A program made the translations under genes and the position numbers. Source: Lachnospiraceae bacterium (GTDB lineage Bacteria; Bacillota; Clostridia; Lachnospirales; Lachnospiraceae). From it: a DNA stretch of 13,691 nucleotides. The stretch covers positions 1-13,691 of the forward strand of contig JAAVAG010000137.1 in NCBI GenBank assembly GCA_014804185.1, written 5' to 3'. The notes under the pieces were generated by a model. That model did not search any database. It had not been told where the DNA came from and was given only the letters and a program-made list of their open reading frames with translations. Positions within the stretch are counted from its first letter, which is position 1; each line of letters opens with the position of its first letter. Shown here piece after piece: positions 6,650 through 13,691 of this stretch.

Positions 6650-8982
6650 TGGTAAAATATCAGACCTTTGGCGCATATACACCGGAAGAATCTGAGCGGG
6701 AACAGGAGCACAAGGCGCTGGCACGCCGGGCCGCCGCCGAGGGAATTGTACTTCTCAAAAATGACGGCGTGCTGCCGCTGACCGGCAGAATCGTAGCCCT
6801 CTATGGCCCTGGCAGCCGCATGACCGTCAAAGGCGGCAGCGGTTCGGGGGATGTTCATGAGCGTCACAGCGTAACCATTGAAGAAGGACTTCGCAATGCC
6901 GGTTTCCTTTTTCCGACAACCCTCTGGATGGATCGCTTTGAAAACAAATACAACGATGACGTCACGGCCTGGCGGCAGGATGTGGAGAACAAAATCAAGG
7001 GTTTTACTCCCCTCCGGACTATGCGGATGTTTGACGTAATCCACGAAAATCCAATGCCCTTTCCCGCCTGCACCCCGATCCTGACCGATGAACTGACGGA
7101 TAAAACAGATACCGCCATCTATGTCCTCTCCCGGCAGGCAGGCGAGGGAAAAGACCGCCGGGTGGAAAAAGGGGATTATCTTCTGTCTGACCTGGAAACG
7201 GAAAGCCTGAAAACTCTGTCCGCCCACTATAAGAGGCTCATTCTGGTGCTCAACTGCGGCGGCGTGATTGACCTGTCCGTCCTGGATGAAACCCGCATTG
7301 ATGCCGTGTTTTTTTATGGTCAGGGCGGCATGGAGGGCGGGAATGCTCTGGCGGATCTGCTGACCGGCAAAGCCGCGCCCTGCGGCAAACTGACGGATAC
7401 CTGGGCGATGCGCTATGAGGACTACCCCTGCGCCGATACTTTCAGCTATCGAAACGGAGATTTGGACAATGAGGAGTACAGCGAGGGCATCTATGTGGGG
7501 TACCGCTGGTTTGACAAAAACGGAATAAAGCCCAGATATCCTTTTGGATTCGGTCTGAGTTACACCACATTTGAGATGACATCTGAACAGGCAACAGATC
7601 ACACCGTTACCGTGACAGTTAAAAATACCGGAAATTTCGGCGGAAAAGAGGTTCTGCAACTCTACGTCGCAAAGCCTGACGGACGCATCGATCACGAAAA
7701 AAGGGGCCTTGCGGCCTTTGCGAAGACCCGGCTTCTGCAGCCCGGCGAAAGCACTACAGTGACACTTCCCATCGATCTGAAAGATATCGCAGCCTTTGAT
7801 GAAAACAAATCCGCCTTTGTACTGGAAAAGGGTGAATACCGGCTTATTCTGAATGATATGCCCTGCGGATCCGTGACCCTGGAGGACGAGACCATCATTG
7901 AAAAGGTCAATCCCATCGGCAGCGGCAAAAACACAAAGCCGTACCGGAGACCGTTTTCCGAAAAGGTATCTGCCCTGCTGCGAACCTTAAGCGACAGGGA
8001 GAAAATCAAGCTGGTCACCGGCGGCGGTTACGCGCTGAAAGCCTATAACAATGTCATGGGCGCTGCCGGCAGAACCTGCACCGGACTTTTAAAAAAGGGA
8101 ATCCCTAATATCGTGCTGGCTGACGGCCCGGCCGGTTTGAATGTGAATCAGTCTGTCGTGATCATGAAAGACGGAACACCCCGCTATCCCGATGGGCTTC
8201 CGGAGGACTGGAAGTGGGGCTGGCTGAAACATTTTGAGCGGTTCGTCAAGGCAAAACCCGGCAAAGGACGTCCGGTATATCGTTATATGACCGCATGGCC
8301 CAGCGAGACTGTACTGGCACAAAGCTGGGATACAAAGCTTATGGAAGAGGTCGGCAGGGCAGTTGGAAAGGAGATGCTGGAGATCGGTGTCTCCGTTTGG
8401 CTTGCTCCCGGACTGAATATCCACCGGAATCCCCTGTGCGGACGAAACTTCGAATATTATTCGGAAGATCCCATCCTTTCCGGCAAGATGGCGGCATCGG
8501 TCACCAGGGGTGTGCAAAGCCGCGGCGGCATCGGCGTGACAGTCAAACATTTTTGCTGCAACAATCAGGAGGACAACCGCAGCACCGTCTCTGAAAATGT
8601 CTCTCAGCGGGCCCTGCGGGAACTGTACCTTCGAGGTTTCCGCATCGCGGTCACCGAGGGTGGGCCCTGGACCGTGATGACCGGCTATAACCGGGTAAAC
8701 GGTGTCCATGTGTGCAATAACTATGACTTCTGTACCCGAATTTTGCGGCAGGAATGGGGATTTGACGGCGTTGTCATGAGTGACTGGAACGCAACCGATC
8801 AGTGCTCCCATGCGGAAGCGGTCAATGCGGGCAATGACCTGATCATGCCGGGCAGCAAGGCAGTGGAAAAGGCCCTGCAGAAAGCGCTGAAAGAAGGAAC
8901 CCTAAACCGGGATGCTCTGAATACCTCTGCCGGCCGGATTCTGGAAATGATCTTCGCCAGCGATACCTGTAAAGGATTTTGA
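6649..8982 (+). CDS. Glycoside hydrolase family 3 enzyme with reversed domain order
   Basis: A 777-residue cytoplasmic GH3 enzyme, probably a beta-glucosidase or beta-xylosidase. The domain order is inverted. The alpha/beta sandwich usually at the C-terminus comes first (about 25-250: AAAEGIVLLKNDGVLPL, GGSGSGDVHERHSVTIEEGL). The PFGFGLSYTTF motif (298-308) and a fibronectin-III-like domain (about 318-402) follow. The catalytic barrel is last (about 445-770), with LADGPAGLN, the substrate lysine-histidine K633-H634 in VKHFCCNN, and the nucleophile D712 in VVMSDWNA. This order is known from rumen enzymes such as Butyrivibrio fibrisolvens and Ruminococcus albus beta-glucosidases, so it is a real subgroup and not a rearrangement. 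The acid/base glutamate is not assigned. There is no signal peptide. GAGGTG lies 5 nt before the ATG, inside the end of the GH2 gene. Confidence 0.92.
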   Translation: MVKYQTFGAYTPEESEREQEHKALARRAAAEGIVLLKNDGVLPLTGRIVALYGPGSRMTVKGGSGSGDVHERHSVTIEEGLRNAGFLFPTTLWMDRFENKYNDDVTAWRQDVENKIKGFTPLRTMRMFDVIHENPMPFPACTPILTDELTDKTDTAIYVLSRQAGEGKDRRVEKGDYLLSDLETESLKTLSAHYKRLILVLNCGGVIDLSVLDETRIDAVFFYGQGGMEGGNALADLLTGKAAPCGKLTDTWAMRYEDYPCADTFSYRNGDLDNEEYSEGIYVGYRWFDKNGIKPRYPFGFGLSYTTFEMTSEQATDHTVTVTVKNTGNFGGKEVLQLYVAKPDGRIDHEKRGLAAFAKTRLLQPGESTTVTLPIDLKDIAAFDENKSAFVLEKGEYRLILNDMPCGSVTLEDETIIEKVNPIGSGKNTKPYRRPFSEKVSALLRTLSDREKIKLVTGGGYALKAYNNVMGAAGRTCTGLLKKGIPNIVLADGPAGLNVNQSVVIMKDGTPRYPDGLPEDWKWGWLKHFERFVKAKPGKGRPVYRYMTAWPSETVLAQSWDTKLMEEVGRAVGKEMLEIGVSVWLAPGLNIHRNPLCGRNFEYYSEDPILSGKMAASVTRGVQSRGGIGVTVKHFCCNNQEDNRSTVSENVSQRALRELYLRGFRIAVTEGGPWTVMTGYNRVNGVHVCNNYDFCTRILRQEWGFDGVVMSDWNATDQCSHAEAVNAGNDLIMPGSKAVEKALQKALKEGTLNRDALNTSAGRILEMIFASDTCKGF
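8971..8976 (+). promoter_or_regulatory. Ribosome binding site of the GH43 gene
   Basis: AAAGGA lies 8 nt before the ATG at 8985 but only 2 nt before the in-frame TTG at 8979. This favours the ATG. Confidence 0.5.
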
Positions 8983-8984
8983 AG

Positions 8985-10427
8985 ATGAAAAAACAAGGAT
9001 TCAACCCGATTTTACCTTTATCTGAATATATACCGGACGGCGAACCCCATGTGTTTGGCGACCGGGTATATCTCTTCGGCTCCCATGACCAGGCCGGCGG
9101 GAATACCTATTGTATGCTTGACTATGAATTCTGGTCTGCCCCGGTGAATGACTTAAGTAATTGGAGCTGCAGAGGCGTTTCCTACTCCGCCGTGCAGGAT
9201 CCGCAATACGGCGGTAAACTCAGGCACATGTACGCCCCGGATGTAGTACAGGGAAATGACGGAAAGTTCTATCTCTACTATTGTATGTCCGGTGAAAAAG
9301 GAGCCGGTTGTTATGGCCGGCAAATCAGCGTTGCTGTCTGTGATACCCCGGACGGGAAGTACGAATACTACGGCTTCGTCAGAAACCCGGACGGCAGTCC
9401 CATGCTGAAGTATGTGACTTTCGACCCGGCTGTGATCAACGATGACGGCGTGATCCGTCTCTACTACGGCACCTGGTTTCCGTTCCATGAGCACGGAATA
9501 CTGCTGAATCCCATCTTTCACAGGATAGAAAGCAGGATGTTCGGCAAGTCCGTACCGGAAATCCGGGCATACCGGGACGGCATCATGGGCGCAAACCATG
9601 TGGTTCTGGCCGGGGATATGCTGACAATCAAAACAGAGCCCTGCCATATTCTGCCCAATCACGTGAAAGGAACCCCTTTTGACAAGCACCCTTTCTTTGA
9701 GGGAAGTTCCATCCGAAAGATCGGCAGCACATATTATTTCATTTATTCATCCATACATGGCCACGAATTATGCTATGCCACCAGCCGCTGCCCAGACAGG
9801 GAGTTTACTTATGGCGGCACCATTGTGTCTAATGGCGACGTGGGATATCAGGGACGGGCAGAGAAAGACCGTCTGAACGCCACCGGAACCAACCATGGCA
9901 GCATTGAATGTATTCACGGCCAGTGGTATGTGTTCTATCATCGCAATACCAATAAAACTGCCTACTCCCGGCAGGCCTGCGCGGAGTCTGTTGAGATCCT
10001 TCCGGACGGCAGAATTCCGCAGGTGGAGATTACCACGCAGGGACTGCACGGAAAACCGCTGAAAGCGGCTGGTACATTTCCGGCTGCCATCTGCTGCGGC
10101 CTGACCAACGGAAAGATGCCCCACCAGGGCAATGGGATCATTCAGAAAGACATCCCCTATGTGTCTGCCGCGGACAGCGGAATCATCGTAACCGCCGGGG
10201 TGCGCTCGCAGATCATCTATAAATATTTTGATTTTGCCGGCGCAAGGACGATCACTGTCCGTGCACGGGGCAAGGGCGTTTTGGAGGTTTTCGGTGAAAC
10301 GCTGGACATTGCTTCCGATACCTGGAACAGTTACGTCTGCCCGCTGCACAGAGAAGGCGTTCAGGAACTTATTTTCTCAGTGCTGACCGGAAGAATTGAA
10401 CTACTTGACTTTACATTTGGAGGATAA
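8985..10427 (+). CDS. Glycoside hydrolase family 43 enzyme with a C-terminal beta-sandwich
   Basis: A 480-residue inverting glycosidase of the five-bladed beta-propeller GH43 fold. The catalytic triad is visible: general base D18 in YIPDGEPHVF, pKa modulator D147 in TFDPAVI, and general acid E239 in FFEGSS. The conserved active-site histidine is in GTNHGS (301-306). The family usually acts as alpha-L-arabinofuranosidase or beta-xylosidase, so it probably trims pentosyl side groups. Residues from about 385 to the end resemble a small CBM6-like beta-sandwich (IIYKYFDFAG, ITVRARGKG), often attached to such enzymes. There is no signal peptide. The ATG at 8985 is preferred over an in-frame TTG at 8979 because of ribosome binding site spacing. 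The gap from the GH3 stop is 2 nt and to the GH1 start 4 nt, so the gene is within the operon. Confidence 0.88.
   Translation: MKKQGFNPILPLSEYIPDGEPHVFGDRVYLFGSHDQAGGNTYCMLDYEFWSAPVNDLSNWSCRGVSYSAVQDPQYGGKLRHMYAPDVVQGNDGKFYLYYCMSGEKGAGCYGRQISVAVCDTPDGKYEYYGFVRNPDGSPMLKYVTFDPAVINDDGVIRLYYGTWFPFHEHGILLNPIFHRIESRMFGKSVPEIRAYRDGIMGANHVVLAGDMLTIKTEPCHILPNHVKGTPFDKHPFFEGSSIRKIGSTYYFIYSSIHGHELCYATSRCPDREFTYGGTIVSNGDVGYQGRAEKDRLNATGTNHGSIECIHGQWYVFYHRNTNKTAYSRQACAESVEILPDGRIPQVEITTQGLHGKPLKAAGTFPAAICCGLTNGKMPHQGNGIIQKDIPYVSAADSGIIVTAGVRSQIIYKYFDFAGARTITVRARGKGVLEVFGETLDIASDTWNSYVCPLHREGVQELIFSVLTGRIELLDFTFGG
10419..10423 (+). promoter_or_regulatory. Ribosome binding site fixing the GH1 start
   Basis: GGAGG lies 8 nt before the ATG at 10432, inside the last codons of the GH43 gene. 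An upstream in-frame ATG at 10396 would add 12 unconserved residues and lacks such a site. Confidence 0.7.
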
Positions 10428-10431
10428 CGCA

Positions 10432-11745
10432 ATGCAGAATAACATTTTTCCAGAAAATTTCCTGTGGGGCGCCGCAACAGCTTCCGCCCAGATTGAGGGC
10501 GGTTGGAAGGAGGACGGCAGAACCCCCAGCATCTGGGATGTCGCCCCTGGCGAAAAAATCAAGGGAGGCGCAGACTGCCATACCGCCTGTGACCACTACC
10601 ACAGGTGGCGGGAAGATGTGACAATCATGAAGAAGCTGGGACTAAAATCCTATCGTTTCTCCGTATCCTGGTCGCGCATCATGCCGCGGGAGGGAGAATT
10701 GAATCCAAAGGGCATTCGATTTTACTCTGACCTTATCGATGAACTGCTTGCAAACGGAATCGAGCCGCTGGTAACCATTTATCACTGGGATCTTCCTGTA
10801 TGGGTACAGGAGAAAGGCGGCTGGCTTTCAAAGGAGATTGTGAAGTTGTTCGCAGACTACACCAGAGCCGTGGCGGATGCTCTCTCTGACCGTGTCACTT
10901 ACTGGCTTCCCATGAATGAGCCTCAGTGTTTCATCATGAACGGACATATGACCGGCAGACATGCTCCCTTTGTGAGCAAATACCTTGCACTGCCCAGGCT
11001 GACCCGGAACTGCCTGACGGCTTTCCATGAAAGCGCAGCGGTGATCCGGAAATACGCGAAAAAGACTCCCAGGATCGGCATCGCGATGGCGGCATCTGCT
11101 TTCCTCCCGGAAAATGAGTCAGAAGAGGCAGTCACAGAGGCAAAGAGAAAATCCTTTTATTATAAATCCGGCGTTATGAACAACCGTTGGTGGTGCGACC
11201 CGCTGCTCCTGGGAAAAACCGTTCGCGCTTACGGCATATTCAGTCTGCGAAAAGCGGATATGCCGAAAATCAAAACCGGGCTGGACTTTCTTGGCCTCAA
11301 TGTATACTCTCCGTTTCAGGAAAACTGGTACGGCACCAATGACGAAGTGCCTGCGGAAAAGAAAAATTCTCTGGGCTGGGTCAATGACGGGCGGTGCCTG
11401 TATTGGGCTGTCCGTTTCTTTCATGAGCGCTATGGACTTCCCGTCATGATCACGGAGAACGGCATGTGCGACGAGGACAGAATTGCCGCTGACGGCGCCG
11501 TTCACGATACAAAGCGCATAGGCTACATGCGGGATTACCTTGGCAGTGTAAAGCGGGCAGTCAGCGAGGGGCTGCCGGTTCTGGGCTTCCAGTACTGGTC
11601 ACTGATGGATAACTTCGAGTGGGCAGAGGGATACGATCCGCGTTTCGGCCTGATTTTTGTAGATTACAAAACGGGAAAACGAATCCTCAAGGACTCCGCC
11701 TGGGAGTATAAGAAGATCATCGAAACCAACGGCGCGGCGCTGTGA
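10432..11745 (+). CDS. Glycoside hydrolase family 1 beta-glucosidase
   Basis: A 437-residue retaining TIM-barrel enzyme, slightly shorter than typical 450-480-residue members. It opens with the family signature FPENFLWGAATASAQIEGG (Q20 binds sugar). The acid/base is E163 in WLPMNEP and the nucleophile is E342 in MITENGM. The segment FQYWSLMDNFEWAEGYDPRFG (387-407) has the NFEWAEGY form of non-phosphorylated beta-glucosidases, not the Ser/Lys/Tyr phosphate pocket of 6-phospho-glycosidases. It should therefore cleave free beta-glucosides or related disaccharides imported by the non-PTS transporter upstream. There is no signal peptide. It is the last gene of the operon. The start at 10432 is set by GGAGG and by the family N-terminus. 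Confidence 0.93.
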   Translation: MQNNIFPENFLWGAATASAQIEGGWKEDGRTPSIWDVAPGEKIKGGADCHTACDHYHRWREDVTIMKKLGLKSYRFSVSWSRIMPREGELNPKGIRFYSDLIDELLANGIEPLVTIYHWDLPVWVQEKGGWLSKEIVKLFADYTRAVADALSDRVTYWLPMNEPQCFIMNGHMTGRHAPFVSKYLALPRLTRNCLTAFHESAAVIRKYAKKTPRIGIAMAASAFLPENESEEAVTEAKRKSFYYKSGVMNNRWWCDPLLLGKTVRAYGIFSLRKADMPKIKTGLDFLGLNVYSPFQENWYGTNDEVPAEKKNSLGWVNDGRCLYWAVRFFHERYGLPVMITENGMCDEDRIAADGAVHDTKRIGYMRDYLGSVKRAVSEGLPVLGFQYWSLMDNFEWAEGYDPRFGLIFVDYKTGKRILKDSAWEYKKIIETNGAAL

Positions 11746-11789
11746 CGGCAGGTGGGAATGACGCTGTGATCTGTCCTGCCATCCGCCGT
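11745..11789 (+). terminator. Weak hairpin at the end of the operon
   Basis: The arms ACGGCAGGTGG (11745-11755) and CCATCCGCCGT (11779-11789) pair with one A-C mismatch and one G-U, enclosing a 23-nt loop. A competing GGCAGG/CCTGCC stem (11747-11752 with 11775-11780) is possible. It is followed by TTAAAATC, not a U-run, so intrinsic termination would be poor. It may instead protect the mRNA 3' end. It lies between convergent genes. Confidence 0.3.
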
Positions 11790-11810
11790 TAAAATCTGCG
11801 CAGTCGATCT

Positions 11811-12023
11811 TTAATACTCCCTCTGCACTTCTTTCAGCCCATACATCCGCATAAATTCCTCCAGGTCATCACTGTCTCTGACAAACATGACCTCCTCGAA
11901 CTTGCCCGTCTGAAGGTTCTTAAAGCCTGCCACCTGCTCCCCGTTGCAGATACTGCACCGCAGGATGGGTTTCTGCACAGCCGGGTCATACTGACGCGTC
12001 TCTCTGGTCTTTTTTCTGAACAT
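11811..12023 (-). CDS. Small conserved-looking CxxC protein of unknown function
   Basis: A 70-residue soluble protein. A basic N-terminus (MFRKKTRETRQYD) leads to ILRCSICNGEQVAGF, with a single CxxC pair (CSIC) near residues 23-26. An acidic C-terminal half (FEEVMFVRDSDDLEEFMRMYG) follows. One CxxC pair could bind a metal as a dimer or with a partner, or could be redox active; neither is shown. I believe very similar small proteins occur widely in Lachnospiraceae, but I cannot name a family. The ATG at 12023-12021 is chosen because it gives a compact MFRKK start; a GTG at 12047 would add eight residues and overlap the hairpin at 12046-12060. It lies 39 nt downstream of the helicase stop in the same direction, so co-transcription is likely. 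Confidence 0.65.
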   Translation of the reverse strand: MFRKKTRETRQYDPAVQKPILRCSICNGEQVAGFKNLQTGKFEEVMFVRDSDDLEEFMRMYGLKEVQREY

Positions 12024-12045
12024 ATGCTTCTCATTTCCTTTCCGC

Positions 12046-12060
12046 ACCGGCGCTGCCGGT
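12046..12060. repeat. Short perfect hairpin between helicase and small-protein genes
   Basis: ACCGGC-GCT-GCCGGT: 6-bp GC-rich arms with a 3-nt loop, in the 39-nt gap between the helicase stop (12063) and the small-gene ATG (12023). There is no U-run after it on either strand, so it is not a classical terminator. It could tune stability or coupling of the two messages. Confidence 0.45.
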
Positions 12061-12062
12061 TC

Positions 12063-13691
12063 TCAATGTCTAACCTTAAAATACTCGATCAGGATCTCTT
12101 TGATATGATTATATCTTCTCGCATAAGAATTTTCCACACGGATCAGTTCCAGATTATGCTCTCTGCAGATCCGGTTTTTCTTCTGATCGCGGCGTTTCAC
12201 GGCCTCGTCCTCATAGTGCTCCTTGCCGTCCAGTTCTATGGCCAGAACCGGATACTCCGCCCTGCCCCGTCTCTCATAAACCACAAAATCAAATCTGCCC
12301 ATATAAAACAGATCACTGCAGCCCGTATTTTCCTCAAAAACCTGGGAAATCGGAACTTCCTTGTGAATAACAAATTTATTCTGGGAAAGCCAGATATTCT
12401 CCAGCGCATGACTCAGGTTCTGCAGAAAGGCCTCCTCCGTCTCCGTGCTGAACGGTTTGATCCCCAGCGCTCTGGAATTTGCCGTTTTGGGTGTGACCAC
12501 CGACTGCCCGTTATTTCTCACATACTGTATCAGTTCATACAGATCGTCGTCCGAATCCTCCCTGCGGTGCAGGCGTTCCAGATCCTTTCCGCTGGAGAGC
12601 ACCACCAGCTGCCTCCTGGCTCTGGACGTCGCCACATTGATCAGTTCCCTGTTATTTTTCAGCCAGTCGTAAGTTCCCCGGCCGGTCTGGTCCGTGATGG
12701 CGGTGGAAAACAGAATGATGTCCTTTTCATCTCCCTGAAAGGCATGCACCGTCCCGCAGGTGACATTTTTCAGCCCCGCCTCCTCCAGCGCCTTTTCCAG
12801 TTCTTTTCTCTGATTGACAAAGGGCGTGATGACGCCGATTTTCTCCTCTTTGTGCCGCAGGGCGTACCGCACGGCGGCATCCACCTCCGCCGGGGATGTG
12901 TTTTTCTCCGCCGCCGCATCCTGCGGAACGTCTATGTAGACCAGCGGATGTTGATCCGTATCCCGGGTGCATATCTGAAGCTTGGAATTGTAATATTTGC
13001 GATTATTGAACTCTATAATCTCTTTACTGCAGCGATAGTGATAGCGCAGCAGCGTCTCATCGCTGACTGAATCGCAGGCCAGAAAGGTCTTGTATATGGA
13101 ATTGGTACAATAGTCATATTCTTCTGAGATTCCGTACTTTTTCTTCAGTTTCACATTGATATTCGGATCCAGCAATATCACCGGCCGAAGCTGCTGCGGA
13201 TCCCCTACCAGCATCAGATTCTGCCCCCGCAGCACCGGCACCAGCGAGACCGCCGTATTGCACTGACTGGCCTCGTCTATGACGACCATATCAAATATCT
13301 GCTCCGGCTCCCCCAGCTGATGCGCCGATATACAGGTCGTCAGAATCACCGGAAAGATTTTCTGCAACCTCCTGACATTCTCCGTCTGCCCAAGATACTT
13401 GCCAAAAGCCTCCTCCTGCTCTTTTTCGTCTTCCATCTCAATGATCGTCCGCAGCTGCTCATGTTCCGGTTTTTCCAGCCGCTTAATATACCGCGCCGAT
13501 GTGTAATACAGATATTTGCGCAGTTCCTCCGTATCGTCCGTCAGCAGCGCCAATGCGTCGGCATCGGAGATTTCCCCGGCCCTGGATATCTTCTCATTGA
13601 CCTGACGAAGCTGGCGTCCCTGCAGATCCGCCTGAAAGGGAAAAAGCTGCGCGGCACTCGTCAGACCGCTGTGATACTCCAGAAGCCGCCC
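12063..13691 (-). CDS. Upf1-like SF1 helicase fused to a C-terminal DUF2726-like nuclease domain (5' partial)
   Basis: The last 542 codons of a large protein; the reading frame is open to the right edge, so the N-terminus and the Walker A motif are outside the window. Superfamily 1 (Dna2/Upf1) helicase motifs appear in order. Motif II is DEAS in VVIDEASQC (codons near 13277-13266) and motif III is LVGDPQQLRP. Motif IV region is YHYRCS, motif V is TVHAFQGDEKD and motif VI is NVATSRARRQ. After a linker, the final 130 residues form a restriction-endonuclease-like domain with D (GRFDFVV, codon 12290-12288) and the E-x-D-G-K pattern (AIELDGKEH, codon 12236-12234 onward). These match DUF2726 or Vsr-like PD-(D/E)XK folds. 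It probably unwinds and cuts nucleic acid in repair, RNA processing or phage defence; the role is not determined here. It is followed by the small CxxC gene. Confidence 0.85.
   Translation of the reverse strand, partial: GRLLEYHSGLTSAAQLFPFQADLQGRQLRQVNEKISRAGEISDADALALLTDDTEELRKYLYYTSARYIKRLEKPEHEQLRTIIEMEDEKEQEEAFGKYLGQTENVRRLQKIFPVILTTCISAHQLGEPEQIFDMVVIDEASQCNTAVSLVPVLRGQNLMLVGDPQQLRPVILLDPNINVKLKKKYGISEEYDYCTNSIYKTFLACDSVSDETLLRYHYRCSKEIIEFNNRKYYNSKLQICTRDTDQHPLVYIDVPQDAAAEKNTSPAEVDAAVRYALRHKEEKIGVITPFVNQRKELEKALEEAGLKNVTCGTVHAFQGDEKDIILFSTAITDQTGRGTYDWLKNNRELINVATSRARRQLVVLSSGKDLERLHRREDSDDDLYELIQYVRNNGQSVVTPKTANSRALGIKPFSTETEEAFLQNLSHALENIWLSQNKFVIHKEVPISQVFEENTGCSDLFYMGRFDFVVYERRGRAEYPVLAIELDGKEHYEDEAVKRRDQKKNRICREHNLELIRVENSYARRYNHIKEILIEYFKVRH

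Noticed and set aside
5792..7695. Two overlapping minus-strand frames of 310 and 386 codons opposite GH2 and GH3
   Set aside because: Both cross the real GH2/GH3 junction, overlap each other and show low-complexity composition; they are shadows.
10396..10431. Upstream ATG for the GH1 gene
   Set aside because: It lies inside GH43 without a ribosome binding site; the ATG at 10432 has GGAGG at 8 nt and matches the family N-terminus.
10432..11745. 6-phospho-beta-glucosidase of a PTS pathway
   Set aside because: The C-terminal signature is NFEWAEGY, typical of non-phospho enzymes, and no PTS genes are present.
12024..13070. Plus-strand frame of 348 codons opposite the helicase
   Set aside because: The opposite strand has ordered SF1 helicase motifs and a nuclease domain; this frame has no family features.
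13551..13553. TTG as the start of the helicase gene
   Set aside because: The frame stays open for another 46 codons to the window edge, and the helicase lacks Walker A at this point, so the real start is further upstream.
1..13691. CRISPR array, insertion sequence, attachment site, tRNA or rRNA
   Set aside because: I found no spaced repeats, transposase or integrase genes, cloverleaf-like sequence or rRNA segments when reading both strands.

Overview
The window looks like a chromosomal segment of a low-to-mid GC gut Firmicute, most likely a Lachnospiraceae-type Clostridium. The reasons are strong AGGAGG ribosome binding sites, occasional TTG and GTG starts, a LytTR-type response regulator, an AraC-type regulator next to a GPH-family sugar transporter, and a GH3 enzyme with the reversed domain order first described in rumen Clostridia. 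This assignment is inference from gene families; no taxonomic marker is present.

Layout: (1) Positions 1-364 (minus) hold the start of a response regulator cut by the window edge. (2) Positions 454-1227 (plus) encode a histidine-phosphatase-superfamily protein with its own extended -10 promoter. (3) Positions 1224-2456 (minus) encode an AraC-family regulator that converges on the phosphatase, both stop codons sharing one TTAA. (4) A 138-bp divergent control region (2457-2594) contains back-to-back promoters, a perfect 15-bp palindrome and a 12-bp direct repeat. (5) Positions 2595-11745 (plus) are a tight five-gene operon: GPH-type transporter, GH2, permuted GH3, GH43 and GH1. Junctions are ATGA (4-bp overlap), TAATG (1-bp overlap), 2 nt and 4 nt. 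(6) Positions 11811-12023 and 12063-13691 (minus) hold a small CxxC protein and, upstream of it, the C-terminal part of an Upf1-like SF1 helicase fused to a DUF2726-like nuclease domain. The helicase runs off the right edge.

The central locus reads as a compact Gram-positive carbohydrate utilisation cluster. The AraC protein probably senses the substrate and controls the divergent operon. The transporter imports an oligosaccharide or glycoside without phosphorylating it, and four glycosidases without visible signal peptides finish the hydrolysis in the cytoplasm. The GH1 enzyme carries the non-phospho beta-glucosidase signature, which fits non-PTS uptake. The GH2/GH3/GH43/GH1 mixture suggests a glycan or plant glycoside with beta-glucosyl or beta-galactosyl and possibly arabinosyl or xylosyl decoration; the exact substrate cannot be read from sequence. 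No secreted depolymerase, sugar kinase or isomerase lies in the window.

The points most worth following are the transporter, which seems to lack the acidic residues used by MelB for cation and sugar binding, and the helicase-nuclease fusion, whose architecture resembles nucleic-acid-processing or defence proteins. I see no mobile element, tRNA, rRNA or CRISPR array.
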